From: Klebsormidium nitens
Taxonomy: Eukaryota > Streptophyta > Klebsormidiophyceae > Klebsormidiales > Klebsormidiaceae
Direction of reading: 5' to 3'
DNA length: 64,000 nt
Assembly (NCBI GenBank): GCA_000708835.1
Contig: DF237232.1
Coordinates: 1-64,000 of the forward strand
Shown here: piece after piece, positions 24,101 through 37,347 of the stretch
Numbering within the stretch: the first letter of the stretch is position 1
Layout of the letters: every line of letters starts with the position of its first letter
Notes under the pieces: generated by a model
The model's database searches: none
Seen by the model: only the letters and a program-made list of their open reading frames with translations
Told to the model about the DNA's origin: nothing
Program-made: the position numbers and the translations under genes

Positions 24101-26781
24101 TCAACAGGATACGGGCGTGATGGACCACGTACGTACTCACACGCGTCGTCAGACGTGCTGGGAGTCACCGTTCAGTCAAAACTTGGTTCAGGAGCGATCT
24201 GTTTCAGCATGACAGCGAGGACACACCTCTTGGAGGAACCTTTTCTTGGCGACCTGGCGCGCGCGGATGCTCTCGGAGCTGGCCCGGATGAGCTCCGCCT
24301 CCCGCTGCGCACTCTGCGCGAGCTTGCGCGCCACCAGCCGCTGCTGTGGGGACAGCGCCTTGCTGCCGTCGGGGCTGGTCGCGGTGCGCACGGGACGGCG
24401 GCTCACCTCGCCTCCAGCCCCGATCTGAAGGCCCGCAGAGGCGGCCAAGCCGGGGCCGCGGTCGACGCGGATCGTCTTCAGCTGGCTCGAGGCCCTGCGG
24501 AAAGCAAAGGAGAGTATGGGTGACCGGGCTTTCATGTCTCTGGACCAGGAACAAAACAGCAAAGCGAGTCGAGCCATCCCCGAAAGGGCCCTTGACGATG
24601 TGATCGGAAAGCACAAAGTCGGGTCCGCGTAAGAGGACACTGACATTCTCAAACTTAGAACACAAGCAGCACCCAGTGCGTGTCAATCAGAACGTTGCGT
24701 GGTACTCTTTCTTGCACTCCAAGAGTCAGTCAAAAATGAAGGATGGCTTGAAGCGGCAACGCAAATGCCCCGTTGGAGCCAGTCTATCCGCAAGGGGCCT
24801 GACCATCGTTGCTGTGCGGAGGCCATGTGCTGCTGCAGCCAGGGCATCTGCAGGACGGTCGAGACGGGCGGCCGGTCCGCGGGGTTGTTGGCCAGCAGGC
24901 TGCGCACGAGGTGCGCGAGCTGGGGGGAGTAGCGCTGCGGCGGGAGGGGCGGGTAGGTGCCGCGCACGATCTGGTAGACCAGGCTGAGCAGGTTGCCCGC
25001 GTCAAAGGCGTGCTTGAGCATGGCCATCTCGTAGAGCACGCAGCCCAGCGACCACAGGTCCGACTTGTACGTGTATGGCACGCTCTGCACGCACTCTGGG
25101 GCCATGTAGAACGGCTGCACCCAAGCGCACCGCACCGCGTCAGCACAACGAGCAACGGAACCGTCACACGTTCCAATGGCCTCGTCCTTGACAGAGGAGG
25201 AAAACTAGACCTGGAACCTTGGCCTGGGTCACTCCACTTCGGCACAATTGATGCAGTTGACAATGAAGCAGCGGGGTCCGGGCAAGCGGTTGTGGCCTCA
25301 CCGTTCCAGTGACCGTGTTGGCGTAGTCGTTGGTGTGCTCCAACACTTTGCAGATGCCAAAGTCCCCGATCTTTATAACCCCACCTTTACACAGGAAGAT
25401 GTTCTGTGTTTTCAAGTCTCGATGCTGCAAAGAAACGGGCAAGCGTTTTAGAGAAAGATCAGAGTGCCGAACCAAACCGTCATCAGCGTGTCTGGGTACT
25501 ATCGATAGAGATGGAAATCTGAAAATTGTCGCAACATCACTTTGGATGAGTGGAACGAAGAAGTACCCAGGAGGCCCTCGTTGCTACTTACCAGGATCTT
25601 TTTGCTGTGGATATGCTGCAACGCCTGCAACAACGTATGAGGGTCACGGCTCAGTAAGACGCCTCCTTCCAGACCGCACTTGAAGAATGCAAGATTGGTA
25701 CGAAAACCTCAATTGTGAACTGTGCAGGACTCCAGACTCGCAGTCGGTGACCAGACTTATGTACAGCCGAAACTGGGGCTTGCCTTGGGCAGAGCGACTT
25801 ACCATGGCAATCTGCACGAACCAGTCCAGAATTTGCTGCACCAGGTCCACGCACTAGTGTTAGCAGAAGGACTCCAGGTCAGCCGCTAAACGAGAGAGAG
25901 AGACGGATTCAAAGTAGGCGACAGCTCATCAAGTGGGCCTTTGCTAGATTCTTATTCCTGGTCTTCTGAAATGTATGGGTGCCAACTATCTCGAATAACA
26001 ATCCGCTTTGCAAAGCATCTAGCATTCAAAAGCAGAATTCGACACTTGAGTCCCAGGAGTCTATAAAGGTCACCATTTCGGAGAAGTACTCCTCCTTTTT
26101 GGCTGCTGCACGGATGCGCTGGAAGAGGTCCCCCTCTTCGCAGTAGGTGGTTACGATGTGCAGGCTGTTCTCATGCAGAAAGCTCTCGCGGTACCCCAGT
26201 ACATTGGGGTGCTTCAGGGTCTGCAACACCCGCGCCTGCATAGCAAATGCATGTACCCAAAGAAGTCAGGTGCCAAGGCCAGAAGCACTTGTGGGGGCCG
26301 GAAACAGACAGAGCGTGCGTCGACATCCTCCTGCCAACCATCGTGCACTTTCCAGCAGGCTGTCTGTTCTAGGTGGCGCCTCGTCAGCCTCAGCTGCGGG
26401 TGCAGAGGCGCACCTCGCGCAATGCTGCGTCCCGGTCTGCATGATTGCTGTCAGAGAGCACGATCTTCTTCATGGCATAAAGCGTCTTGTTGGACACATC
26501 ACGAACCAGGTAGGCAGTGCCGTAGCTGCCATGACTGCAGAGACAGGAAAAGAAACTCAGCATATGCATGAGGTGGCTATCATGTGGCAGTGCTTTGAGC
26601 TGGGCTTGACTCAAAAACCAGATTGGCAATCTGCTGCATTGGTATGGTCCAGTGCAGCATGAGGGGCACCAAGAGAGTAACATCAAGGCACGTTTTCCTG
26701 ATGCTGCTTGAGGTCGCCTTACCCAATTGTCTTCACAATCTCGTAATTCTGCATTCCGTCGTAGTGCTCTGCCTGCGCCAT
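21108..26781 (-). CDS. NIMA-related serine/threonine kinase (NEK)
   Basis: Sixteen exons: 26781-26723, 26534-26414, 26235-26074, 25835-25803, 25624-25592, 25424-25302, 25114-24804, 24494-24227, 24071-23940, 23788-23686, 23504-23410, 23046-22946, 22354-22180, 21902-21770, 21584-21475, 21257-21108; 702 residues. NEKs act in mitosis, microtubule organisation and cilium length or disassembly. Kinase domain about 12-270: Gly loop GHGSYG 20-25, ATP lysine K42 in YAMKK, HRDLK 137-141, DFG 157-159, PFYMAPE 178-184 (most kinases have Tyr rather than Phe at 179), then YTYKSDLWSLGC. All catalytic residues are present. The tail (about 280-570) is charged and Ser/Ala/Gly-rich with DDD stretches. The final 130 residues hold YEDDFEEY and a helical module ending HDCFLVDQLVFL, like conserved C-termini of some NEK1/NEK4-type proteins. 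Two neighbouring exons are only 33 bases. Exon 12 needs the CCTAG acceptor to keep phase. The subfamily is not settled. Confidence 0.92.
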
Positions 26782-27469
26782 GACGCAAGTCTGACCAGGT
26801 CGCTTGCAGCATGAATTGACCCTGATGGTCAGCCTTTAATGCACTGGTTCTCATACGTCACATGTAATGCCGCTCAGTCAGAGACTGGACCACCAAACAG
26901 TGTCAGCGGTCATAAGGAACCCATCCCACTCGGACTGATTTAGGAATGGGCGTCCGAGCAGGTTCTGGACCCGCTCATGGACCACCGTGTTGAATCGTAT
27001 CAAACGGTCGCTATTGACAGAGCACAGTCTGACAAGAAAAGATCATATGCCTGGAGATGGCTGAGTGCAGTCAGGCCAAATGTCCTGAAGGATACAGCCC
27101 CGACCTGTTGGAAAGTTGTTGGCTATGGCTGCTAAGGGTTTGCTGCACAAAAACCGTTGCAAGCAGCAATCAATGAATTGCACCCCCGCCCAGATCTATA
27201 GGGTATAGTTTGCTTGGATTTACGAAGGCCGCCGCTGTCATGCCTCTGTATCAATCCTGAAATCCTCTTGGATGGAACACTCTGATCTGGTCTTTCAAGG
27301 CAACCTGACAGAGACAGCCGCTGGACATTGAAGGAAAGAGCACTCTCAAGGGAGACGGTCACTGGCCGAAGCAAAAGTATGTACATGTAGGATATCTGGA
27401 TACTTGACGCGCGCCAAAAACAATGACAGAGAGAGAGCCTGAGCTATACGGTCCATCGTCATTGCTTGG

Positions 27470-27478
27470 AACCCTAAA
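27470..27478. promoter_or_regulatory. Telo-box-like motif at left gap edge
   Basis: AACCCTAAA, ten bases from the first N. Together with the matching motif at 28080-28086 it brackets the gap in the NEK - LKR/SDH head-to-head spacer. It may be a promoter element or the end of a repeat array. Confidence 0.5.
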
Positions 27479-27487
27479 TTCATCCGA

Positions 27488-28075
27488 NNNNNNNNNNNNN
27501 NNNNNNNNNNNNNNNNNNNNNNNNNNNNNNNNNNNNNNNNNNNNNNNNNNNNNNNNNNNNNNNNNNNNNNNNNNNNNNNNNNNNNNNNNNNNNNNNNNNN
27601 NNNNNNNNNNNNNNNNNNNNNNNNNNNNNNNNNNNNNNNNNNNNNNNNNNNNNNNNNNNNNNNNNNNNNNNNNNNNNNNNNNNNNNNNNNNNNNNNNNNN
27701 NNNNNNNNNNNNNNNNNNNNNNNNNNNNNNNNNNNNNNNNNNNNNNNNNNNNNNNNNNNNNNNNNNNNNNNNNNNNNNNNNNNNNNNNNNNNNNNNNNNN
27801 NNNNNNNNNNNNNNNNNNNNNNNNNNNNNNNNNNNNNNNNNNNNNNNNNNNNNNNNNNNNNNNNNNNNNNNNNNNNNNNNNNNNNNNNNNNNNNNNNNNN
27901 NNNNNNNNNNNNNNNNNNNNNNNNNNNNNNNNNNNNNNNNNNNNNNNNNNNNNNNNNNNNNNNNNNNNNNNNNNNNNNNNNNNNNNNNNNNNNNNNNNNN
28001 NNNNNNNNNNNNNNNNNNNNNNNNNNNNNNNNNNNNNNNNNNNNNNNNNNNNNNNNNNNNNNNNNNNNNNNNNNN
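27488..28075. other. Assembly gap (588 N)
   Basis: A run of undetermined bases. The left flank ends aaccctaaattcatccga and the right flank begins ccgaaccctaatctgcag, so both sides share ccga and an aaccctaa core. The pattern fits a tandem repeat that broke the assembly. Any reading frame crossing the gap is meaningless. Confidence 0.99.
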
Positions 28076-28079
28076 CCGA

Positions 28080-28086
28080 ACCCTAA
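28080..28086. promoter_or_regulatory. Telo-box-like motif at right gap edge
   Basis: AACCCTAA core starting five bases after the last N, about 385 bases upstream of the LKR/SDH start codon. Same uncertainty as for the left-hand copy. Confidence 0.5.
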
Positions 28087-28465
28087 TCTGCAGTTCATGA
28101 TGTCATTGTTAACACACGTTCACTGACCCTGTTGTTGACCCAACTTTTGACACTGTGGACTGACCCGTGAACTTCCTGAATAATGAAGCACTGAAGCAGT
28201 GTACAAATGCTTTGCATGGTTGATTGTAACTTCCGGTTTCCCCGCCTTAACCCTCCACGTCAGCTTATTTGGCGCTGGTGACTGAGCTTGCTAGGTACTG
28301 AGCTCGATTCACTGATCTCCATTCAAGAATTGGCTTTCCGAATCCAAGCAATGCATCACGACTAATGTTCATCAAATTCAATACTGATCAAGTGGGTATT
28401 TGATGGAGGCCATGGCGTGAAAAGATTTCGTCTTCTCAGCTTGAGGTGGCTTGAGGTAGCTCGGG

Positions 28466-31400
28466 ATGGAGGTCACGACTTCCCTGCACGGCAACGGGGT
28501 GATTGGCATCCTCCGTGAAGCCAAGTACAAATGGGAGCGGCGCTGTCTGCTCACTCCCAGTCATGCTGCTCGCTTGCTACGAGCTGGGAAAGGGCAAAAT
28601 GGTGGTGTGCGCAGGATCATTGTGCAGCCATCTGAGAAGCGGATCTACCGGGACAACCAGTAAGCCTGGCACGCCTCCATTACGTTGTTGCACCCTGATA
28701 CAACTTTACAAGTTTCTGATGGTGTGCAACTGTCATTGGCTCAGAGTATTATCACTTGACACAAACAATGACACAGTCAGGGCTTTGAAACAGACGATAC
28801 TTGAGAAGAATGTTCTCGTAAGGTCTTCAAGGGACTTGCGAGTTCAATTTATCTTTTTGCATAGCTTAGAGTACTTTTTCCGACAAGAACTCAACTGATT
28901 TTCGTTTTGCAGGTATGAGGAAGTTGGGTGCGAAATCTCAGAAAATCTGGAAGAATGCGGAACAATTTTTGGTGTGAAGCAGCCTCAGGTGAGCTTCTGT
29001 TCCTCCCAACAGATTAGAACATCAGTAAGAGCTAATGGGTTTTCAATCGATGTTCAAACCTGGTATGCCTCATGAACATCACTGGAGCATGTGCCTGCAT
29101 CAGCATCTTCGATATCTGCTCCTGGACACCTTTGATGTATGTATGTGTACTTTAGAACCTTTGCAGGCATCCCCCATTGCCTTGGACAGGGCCTGCGCCA
29201 CCTAAAAGTTGGCCCTAGCTGCGATGGCCTCCATGGTCAGCACTCTGCATCTTCTGTGCAGCTCGGCACCCTGCTGCCGCGCCGCTCGTATGCCTTCTTC
29301 AGCCACACGCACAAGGCGCAGCCAGAGAACATGGGGCTGCTGGACGAGGTGCTTGACAAGCACTTGCGCCTCTTTGACTACGAGCTCATTGTGAACGACC
29401 AGGGCAGCAGGCTGGTTGCCTTTGGAGAGTTTGCGGGCCGTGCTGGCATGGTGGACTTCTTGCGGGGGCTGGGTGAGCGCTACCTGGCGCTGGGCTACAG
29501 CACGCCCTTCCTCAGCCTGGGCAGCAGCTACATGTACCCATCCCTGGCGGCCGCCAAGGCTGCAGTGCTCGCTGTGGGGGAGGTAAGAGGCTGGCGACCA
29601 GTCCAGGCAGTAACGTGCTTAAACCCTCTTTTTTCAAACCTCCAGGGACGCCGTACTCATGTATCGGCACAAAGTCTATTAGGGTCCTTGTTTCTGAGAC
29701 CCTCTCTGATTCATAAACCGACAGTGTATGATTAAGGTCATGGCTCTTATAGTGGTCAAAACAAGGATGATCTTAGCCCTTCACTAAGTAGGGGGTTGCA
29801 TCATGTTTTCCCGTTTGTGATGATTGCACCTGATACTAGGCAGCATCAAAGTAGATTTCAAAATCTATTCTTCTGCGTTTGGGATACCTCTTACAATTGC
29901 CTGGTGCTAGCAATAACTTCTCATGCACTCCGCGTGCCACAGGAGATTGCCAGCGTGGGCCTCCCAGCCGCCATCTGCCCCATCACCTTTGTGTTCACGG
30001 GTACAGGCAATGGTGAGCGGAGTTTACTGCTGAGCTTGTTGTTGTCCCATGAGGTCGAGCTGCCTCAAGGTGAATCAAAGCAACGACTTCGAGTACCATT
30101 CTGCCTTTCTACGATCTGTACCAGGGTTGTATGATCGCCGTCTCTATTGTGCTCTCCTGTCTGTTCCCTCCTTGACGCCCGCCTTGACCTCGTGCTCCGC
30201 AGTGTCGCGGGGTGCACAGGAGGTGTTCCGCCTGCTCCCCCACCAGTATGTGGAGCCAGACCAGCTGCCCACCCTGGTCAGCACAGCCAGCGGCCCACGC
30301 TTGCATCACCAGGTGTATGCTGCAGTGGCGCAACCGCAGCACATGGTGGCGCCCAACGACCCCGCCGCGACCTTTGTCAAGGTATCCTCCTGTCGCAATA
30401 TTCCCGGTAACAATTTGGTTCTCAATCTTTCTGTCACGACTTCTGAAAGGAGCTCAGAATGGATGAAGGTTCGGATAACTTTATACCTGTTCGGAGGACA
30501 AGTCAAGTAACTCTGACAAGAGCATCTTCGTTGCTGGCTTGGTTTACAGGAGGTTGTATGCGCTGGTGCAGGAGAAATTCGTCGACCTTGAAAACGCACA
30601 AGTATCTGGTGTGCATCCCTGACCGTGCGTGCAGGCGGAGTACTACGCTCGGCCTGAGCAGTTTCACCCCGTGTTCCACGAGACGCTGGCCCCGTACGCC
30701 ACCGCGGTGATCAACTGCATGTACTGGGAGCGCCGCTTCCCTCGCCTGCTCTCCAAGCACCAATTGCGGGACCTGGCACGGCGTCCAGGCGGCATGAAGC
30801 TGCTGGGGGTGGCCGACATCACCTGCGACGTGGAGGGGTCCATCGAGTGCCTCAACAGAAGCACCAACATCGAGAAGCCATTCTTCCGGTAAGATCAACA
30901 GGCATGCACGTTGCTGCTGTTTTCAGCTCCAAGATTGGCACTTAGCTTCCCATCCAGACCTTATGGAGACGACAGGAAACCTCCGTAGCCACGATGTGCC
31001 AGCTCGATAGACAGTTACTTACTCCCACGCTTTGAAAATGGAGGGCCGTCGCCCTGCTGAGCTGGCCTGGGAAATTTTGTTGTTCAAACGGTCCAGTAGG
31101 GGAAACAAAGGGGAATCGGCAAAGTATTCGTCCCTTCGTGCGGCTATGAAAGGTCGAAGAAAAGCGACGATGCTTATTTTCGATAGCGCAAGCCCATTCA
31201 AGATTTGCGAGCGCTCTCGAATTTTCTCTGCCCGCAAAGTGTTGTCTGTTTGCGAGTCGTGAAAAGGAGAAAGACCCCGTCCTGCAAAAGAGCGGCATCA
31301 GTGTGAAGTTAGAGATTTATTGGTCAAGCCGTCGACGTTCCTGGTTACATCCTTTCGACCCACTGAAATGGATGGATTTGGACGGCTCTCCACGGGCAAT

Positions 31401-34400
31401 TAGCTCCAACAACCTTCCGCAAGCTCCCTCGCGGCCGCTCCCTGTGCCGCCTTCGCCTGGGGCCCCGTCTCGGGGCAGGTCTGAGCCGCGGTGCGCTGGT
31501 GCACAGGTACGACCCCCTGTGCGGCACCTTCCACGACGACATGGACGGCCCGGGCGTGTTCCTGCTGGGCGTGGACATTTTGCCCACGGAGCTGGCGCGC
31601 GAGGCCACCAAGCACTTTGGCGACGCGCTCTTCCCCTTCGTGGCCGCCCTCGCTGCGGCCGACACCCTGGACGCAGCTCCCGAGCCCATGCGGCGCGCGT
31701 GCATCGCCAGCGAGGGGCAGCTCACCCCGCTCTTCGAGTACATCACCAGGATGCGCGAGCGCCTGGCGGAGGCCGCCCCCCAGGGCCAGCTGGCAGTGTC
31801 GGACGACGACGGCCGCTTCTCCACCGTGGTGAGGCACCTGGCGGGGGAGGCGAGCAGCGGTCTGAACAGCTTCCTATTCGAGCAGGAAGAGTCAGGATCA
31901 AGTTCGACTGTCGCTTAGGAATTGATGGAACTATCTGGTTGTCTAGAGTCGGGATCAAAGTAGTTTCAGCTGTAAAATTTGTTTCTTCTCTTTGGACCCT
32001 GTGAAGCTCCCCCTTCAGATCTGTGCACTTTGCCCTTGATGTCGAGCTAAGTCCCTGAGTCGTTGTTGGCGTCCAGATCTCGCTGGCGGGCCACCTGTTC
32101 GACCAGTTCCTGATCAACGAGGCCCTCGACGTGATTGAGACCGCGGGGGGCCGCTTCTCGGTGGCATCCTGCCAAGTGGGTCAGAGCAGCAGAGCCACGT
32201 CATCCGCGGAGCTCCACGTCGCTGCCGACACCGCGGAACAGCTGGCTGAGATTGTAGAGGCGCTGGCTGAGGTGGCGGGCGTCTTCTTCCCGAAGCTGCC
32301 CCCTGCCGTCCGCGCCCTCACGCGCAGCGGCACCATCGAGAAGGCGCGGCAGCGGCAGCGCTCCTGGAACGCGCTGCACTCCGCAGAGCGGCGATCACTG
32401 TCCCCCGTGCCGCGCATGAAGCCGGGCGGCTTCAGCAACGAGAAAGAAGAGCTAGGAGGCCCGACAGCGGATGCCCCACAGGCCACAGCCAATGGTCATC
32501 CGGGCACAGCCGACGGGGCGCCGGTAGAGCACGAGGCTCCACGACGTGCAGGGACCGAGCGTGCGGCCTCTGACGGGGATGCCACCACGGGGCTGCCGCG
32601 TGTGCTGCTGCTCGGGGCCGGACGCATGTGTGAGCCGGTGGTGCGGCACCTAACATCGGTGGGAAAGAGCAGAGCGTGCGCCAGAGACTCGAGCGTGGCG
32701 ATCGGAGATCATGCCAGCGAGAGCCAGACTGGATCAAGAAAGCAGAAGAATGGGGCGGGGCTTGAAGAGAGCGGCCTGGAAGAGTGGCGGGGTGCACAAG
32801 TAACGGTCGCGTCATTGCTGCTGGACGAAGCGCAGAGGGCAGCTGCCATCGGCAAGCAGCGGTGCCTTGCAGTGCAACTGGACACGCGGGACATAGCGCG
32901 GCTGGCCGGCCTGGTGCGCGACAGCGACGTGGTGATCAGCCTTCTGCCACCGGCGTGCCACGTGGCAGTGGCGCAGGCATGCATCGCGGCAGGCAAGGAC
33001 TTGGTGACGGCCAGCTACGTCAGCAGCGAGATGCAGGCGCTGGACGACGCGGCCAGGGCGGCGGGCGTGACGTTGCTGTGCGAGATGGGGCTGGACCCGG
33101 GCATTGGTAAGGGCCCGCACCGGAAGAGCAGCCCAAGGCACGGGGGAGAGTCAGGGACGGCTCTGGTGCGGCCTCCGTACAGGTTCTGAAGGTTTCCAAG
33201 CTCTTTGAGGTCCGCACGCCCCCTTCTTCTCCAAATGCTGGTCGTAATCATGACTGGCTTCTCCTAGACATGTTTAGTGTCTTAGACCAACTTCGCCGTT
33301 GCGTGGGTTACTTGCAGACCACATGTCCGCCATGAAGATGATCGACGGCATCCACGCAGCAGGAGGCCGCGTGCGGTCGTTTGTGTCGGCGTGCGGGGGC
33401 CTGCCGGCGGCGGCGGCGGCGGACAATCCGCTGGGGTACAAGTTCAGCTGGAACCCGCGGGGGGCCATCATGGCGGGGCGCAACGCCGCCACCTACAAGA
33501 TGGACGGGCAGGTTGTCAACGTGGCAGGTGGGTCAGCTGATGCCGGCAACTCGTAGGTTGGAGCGTAACCTGGGAAACAGGAAGAGCGCCCCTTCACGAG
33601 AACCTTTTGCTCGCAGCCTCCTCTCAGAGCTGGTGTGCACTCTTTGGCCGGCCACGCCACACCGCTCTCCATTCAAACTAATGCAGGATGGTTACTTCTG
33701 CCGAGAGAGCGGGGCCAACAAGACTCAGCGATCCTGCGATTGGTGCATTCTGGTTGCCCATGGGGAGGCTCTTTGCCCTTCACTTTCGCATCCTGCGTCG
33801 TTACGTCCGCTTCCTTCACAACTTTTCACGACCCTGGTGAGCAGCTAGCCGCCATGGCGACTTGGCCTGCGGACCCGTCTCCTCCTTCCGCTCTCTGTCC
33901 TGGCTGCCCCTTTATCCGTGCTCTGCCGTCCTCCCCCGGTGCAGGTCCTGCCCTCTTCTCTGCCGCGCAGCCGTGCTCGCTCCCTGGCCTGCCCGCGTTC
34001 GCCCTGGAGCGGCTGCCCAACCGCGACTCGCTGCTGTACGGGCCGCTCTACGGCATCGACGCTGAGGCGGCCACGCTCTTCCGCGCCACCCTGCGCTACC
34101 AAGGTGCGCTTATCCGGCCTGTACACCATTCGTCAGCTGCGCCTTTTTGAGTGTCTCGTTTTCAGCACAGTACACCTCGCCCTGGCACCGGGTGTCAGAC
34201 TGCGCTTCTGAGCCGTCGCCCCCCGTCCCGTCTCTCTCCCTTGGCAGGCTTCAGCTCCTTAATGGACTGCTTCGGCCGGCTCGGCTTCTTCGACCTCTCC
34301 CCGGTGTCCTCGCTGGCGCACCCCGCCACCTTCCTGTCCTTCCTGGAGGCCTGCTTCCCCTCCGCGGCTGCACCAGGACAGACCTTTGCTGTGCGCGAGC

Positions 34401-35712
34401 GGGCCGTGCTAGAAGGGCTGGCCCGCACTCTTGAGGCCCAACTGGGGGGCGGCGCTGCGGAGCTGGTGTCCCGGGCGGTCGACTGTGCCAGGTACGACGT
34501 CCGCACGTGTAAGTCCTGAATGGACCGCAATCGTGCTGTCGCCCGAATTTGAGGAGGCCGGGGCGATCGGGCAATGGCTTTGCCGGTTTCTGCCAGCCGT
34601 CCTGCCACGGGTAGCTTGGCTTTCCTCCGCTCAGGCGGGTCCTCGCATCAACGCTACTTCAACATGCGCTCGGCTTCGCAGTCGTGCGCCACGCTTGCCC
34701 GCCTCACCCGTCTGTCTGCCGCGCAGGTGGCTGGGCCTGACGCGCGAGGCCCCCCTGCCCGCCGCGGTGGCCAGCCCGCTGGACCTGTTGTGTCACTGCA
34801 TGGAGGCCAGCATGGGCTACCAGCCGGGCGAGCAGGTGCGCCCGCCCCGCCTCTCTCCGGTCGAACCTTGTGATCCACACGGAGACTACGACGGTCTATG
34901 AACGACGGTTCGCCTAGCTAAAGCACCGTTAAGCAGAGGTCTCGAACGATGATGCTGCCGCCGCTTTCGCCGGTGTCTCTGCTGGCCCTGCGTCATGTTG
35001 TGGTGGCCCTGTGCAGGACATGGTGCTGCTGCACCACGACGTTGTGGAGGAGACGGCCGGGGGGGGCCGCCGGCGGCACAGCGCCACGCTGGTGGCGGTC
35101 GGCGAGGCCGAGGGGCGGCACGGCGGGCAGCCTGAGACGGCCATGGCCAAAACCGTGGGCCTGCCTGTCGCCATTGCCGCACAGGTAGGGCCTTTGCACT
35201 GGTGAACCTGATTAGCTGGTCGGACCACGGTGGCTACCTGTGGCTGGCTGCTGTAAGGACAAGCCTTGCTGATTGCGCGAACTTGACATTGCATAGAACT
35301 GGTCTGTATGTCAAGGGAGATGCGGTTGCTAACCGCGCTTGCATGCCTGCAGCTTCTGTTGAGCCGGCGGGTGCAGAGCCGCGGCGTGTTGCGCCCCGTG
35401 ACGCCTGACATATACGGCCCAGGTAAGGCCATCCACTTGCACCTGGGCTGCGCATGCCTCGGCAGACTGCCAAAAAGTGAAAGAAACTCCAAGGAACAAC
35501 CCCCGACCTGGTGCAGATCGTGCAAGATATCTGCAGGGTCATGAAGTAGTATAGTGAGATGTGAATGCAGACCCCGGATGTTGGTGTAAAGCCTTGCCAA
35601 CGCACGTTGGATCAACACTCAACTTCGTCCTTTTCGGTGTGCAGCTTTGAAGGAGCTTGGTCGACTCGGGGTGAGCTTCAAAGAGAGAGTTACTGACATA
35701 ATGGAGATTTGA
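28466..35712 (+). CDS. LKR/SDH: Bifunctional lysine-ketoglutarate reductase / saccharopine dehydrogenase
   Basis: Fifteen exons: 28466-28659, 28913-28988, 29262-29582, 29943-30012, 30203-30381, 30635-30888, 31507-31828, 32077-33106, 33318-33527, 33945-34103, 34248-34491, 34727-34835, 35017-35184, 35353-35422, 35645-35712; 1157 residues (Arabidopsis 1064). First two steps of lysine degradation: lysine plus 2-oxoglutarate to saccharopine, then to aminoadipate semialdehyde and glutamate. LKR half (1 to about 550): GVIGILREAKYKWERR, SYAFFSHTHKAQPEN, GYSTPFLSLGSSYMY, FVFTGTGN, FHDDMDGPGVF. SDH half from about 644: VLLLGAGRM Rossmann loop, ISLLPPACH, LVTASYVSSEM, EMGLDPGI-DHM, GGLPAAAAADNPLGYKFSW, and C-terminal RGVLRPVTPDIYGP. 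A 90-residue Ala/Gly/Glu-rich linker and a charged insert after the first Rossmann strand (about 664-714) make it longer than the plant enzyme. Both halves look intact. Cytosolic in plants; no clear targeting peptide here. Confidence 0.97.
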
Positions 35713-36820
35713 TTCGGCAGTAGAGTTACCATATTGAGGCAACGTTGTTCTCGTCTAACATAGAGGTGTGATAACAAACGCGGCGACGAGTTAGGTAGAA
35801 GATAAGAAGATAATCTTGTAATTTAGCGTTCATCATTTCAGGCCACTAGACGGTATGTGTACATAATCGAGGTTGAGGATGGTACCATTGAATCATAGTA
35901 GAGACCTTTCGTGTATGTGTATCATTGTTTCAAGTGAGCAGATTAGGAAAGTGCTCAAGGTGAAACGAAAGCGCTGTAGCATATGTATACTACGTGCTTT
36001 TGGGCTGCATGGCCCCTTCAATTGTTTCATCTAAACCTAGCGAGCCAAGATCCGTGCTTAAGACAAAACGGCGGCATTGCGGTGCAAGTCCTTGAACATT
36101 ATGGTCGCCGCAATGTTCATTGCACAAGATCGTTGTTTTGGATCTTTTTCGACCCTAGCCTGTGATCTTCCGGCACTGCCCGATACTTGATTGTCATGCA
36201 GGCGAATCTTCCACTAAGCCTGCCGGGATGCCCTGTAAAGGCGATCCTAGTTGCGCGTAGGTACGCCCTAGACTTGCAGGTGAGCAACAGCTGGCGGCCG
36301 CCATGCATGGTGCCCTATAGCATTTGCAGCACATGCGCTTCTTCCTAGCTTTGCATACTAAAAACTTGGTTTCTTATAGTATGCAGTTAATGAGCCCAAC
36401 CCAGCTAGTCAGAGTCCGGGAATGTCGACGTACTGCATACTCAATATGGCCTAACAGGCTACTCTGCTTCTTATATGGCCATATTGCACATGAATCATCA
36501 TGCACGCGAGCTGATATCATGTGAGGAATATGTTTTCGGCTGACGATTCACTCTGTGCAGGAGGTACTGTATATCGGAACGTGCCTGGCCGGCGTAAATA
36601 AGTTAGGCCAGATGTATGCGGTTAGGTGCACTCGCTAGCGAGTTGCCCTGCATTCGCACCGGTTAGTACAGCACGCACGTGTGGCAGTTCTGCTTCATGT
36701 CTCCGGGCATGTCAGTCAGGATAGGCCTCTGTGTACTATGGTTTCGGTAATCATACATTTCTGGATTGCGTTATGTGCATCACATAGCATATCGATCATG
36801 ATTCGTTTCGGCGCCGGTGT

Positions 36821-36846
36821 TGATGTTTGGTGCGCACCAAACATCA
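36821..36846. repeat. Perfect 26-base palindrome
   Basis: Thirteen-base arms with no loop: TGATGTTTGGTGC followed by its exact reverse complement. It lies in an AT-rich tail-to-tail spacer, about 1.1 kb past the LKR/SDH stop codon. A cruciform, a dyad protein site or the tip of a degraded inverted-repeat element are all possible. Confidence 0.9.
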
Positions 36847-36885
36847 GCAAGGCGAAGCTTGCATGATGTGAGAATGTTTAGTGGG

Positions 36886-36905
36886 TGCTCTCAAACCTGA
36901 GAGCA
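36886..36905. repeat. Short hairpin, 8-base arms, 4-base loop
   Basis: TGCTCTCA, loop AACC, then TGAGAGCA. It lies 39 bases from the 26-base palindrome. No run of T follows, and a bacterial-type terminator is not expected in this genome. Confidence 0.7.
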
Positions 36906-37347
36906 TACACGCATGCGGATTGGAGGCCTGGCATGCCCGGGGTCTGATCTAAAGTTCCTCATCTTGAATTTGCGTTGGCATACTTGCTAGCCTGATCGCA
37001 GGGTTTATAAAAGCAAGCGACCATCGCTAGCCAGAATCAGTGCATGGGACAGTACGTCTTTATGCAATCCAGAATGTGCCGCTCATGAATCACTAAGCGC
37101 ATATTGATCTGTTCAGAACCGCCAGATTTCTGGCATTGAACTGGTTGAAAATATGTTGCATGATGCAATTCCAGGCCTGTGGTGCGAACACCATGTCCGT
37201 CATTCAATTTCGAGAGAGCATTGCGGTAGGTTGGTCGGCCAGGACTCAACATGCTTGCTTGATCAAAAGTGTGCGGGGCGGATGACCTGTCCCCTCCGCA
37301 ATGGCTATCAATGTTTATGAACAGTCAAGGACTAAACGAATCTTTCT

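Larger units (their letters stand above)
26782..28465. other. Head-to-head spacer of NEK and LKR/SDH, with assembly gap
   Basis: Divergent promoter region, 1.68 kb, of which 588 bases are unknown. The known parts carry no convincing coding sequence. Telomere-type motifs lie close to both gap edges (27470-27478 and 28080-28086). An upstream non-coding exon for either gene could be hidden in the gap. Confidence 0.5.
35713..37347. other. Tail-to-tail spacer, 1.6 kb, with palindromes
   Basis: Separates the stop codons of LKR/SDH (plus) and PsaO (minus). AT-rich with no convincing exon on either strand. It contains a perfect 26-base palindrome and an adjacent 8-base-arm hairpin (listed separately). 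Confidence 0.5.
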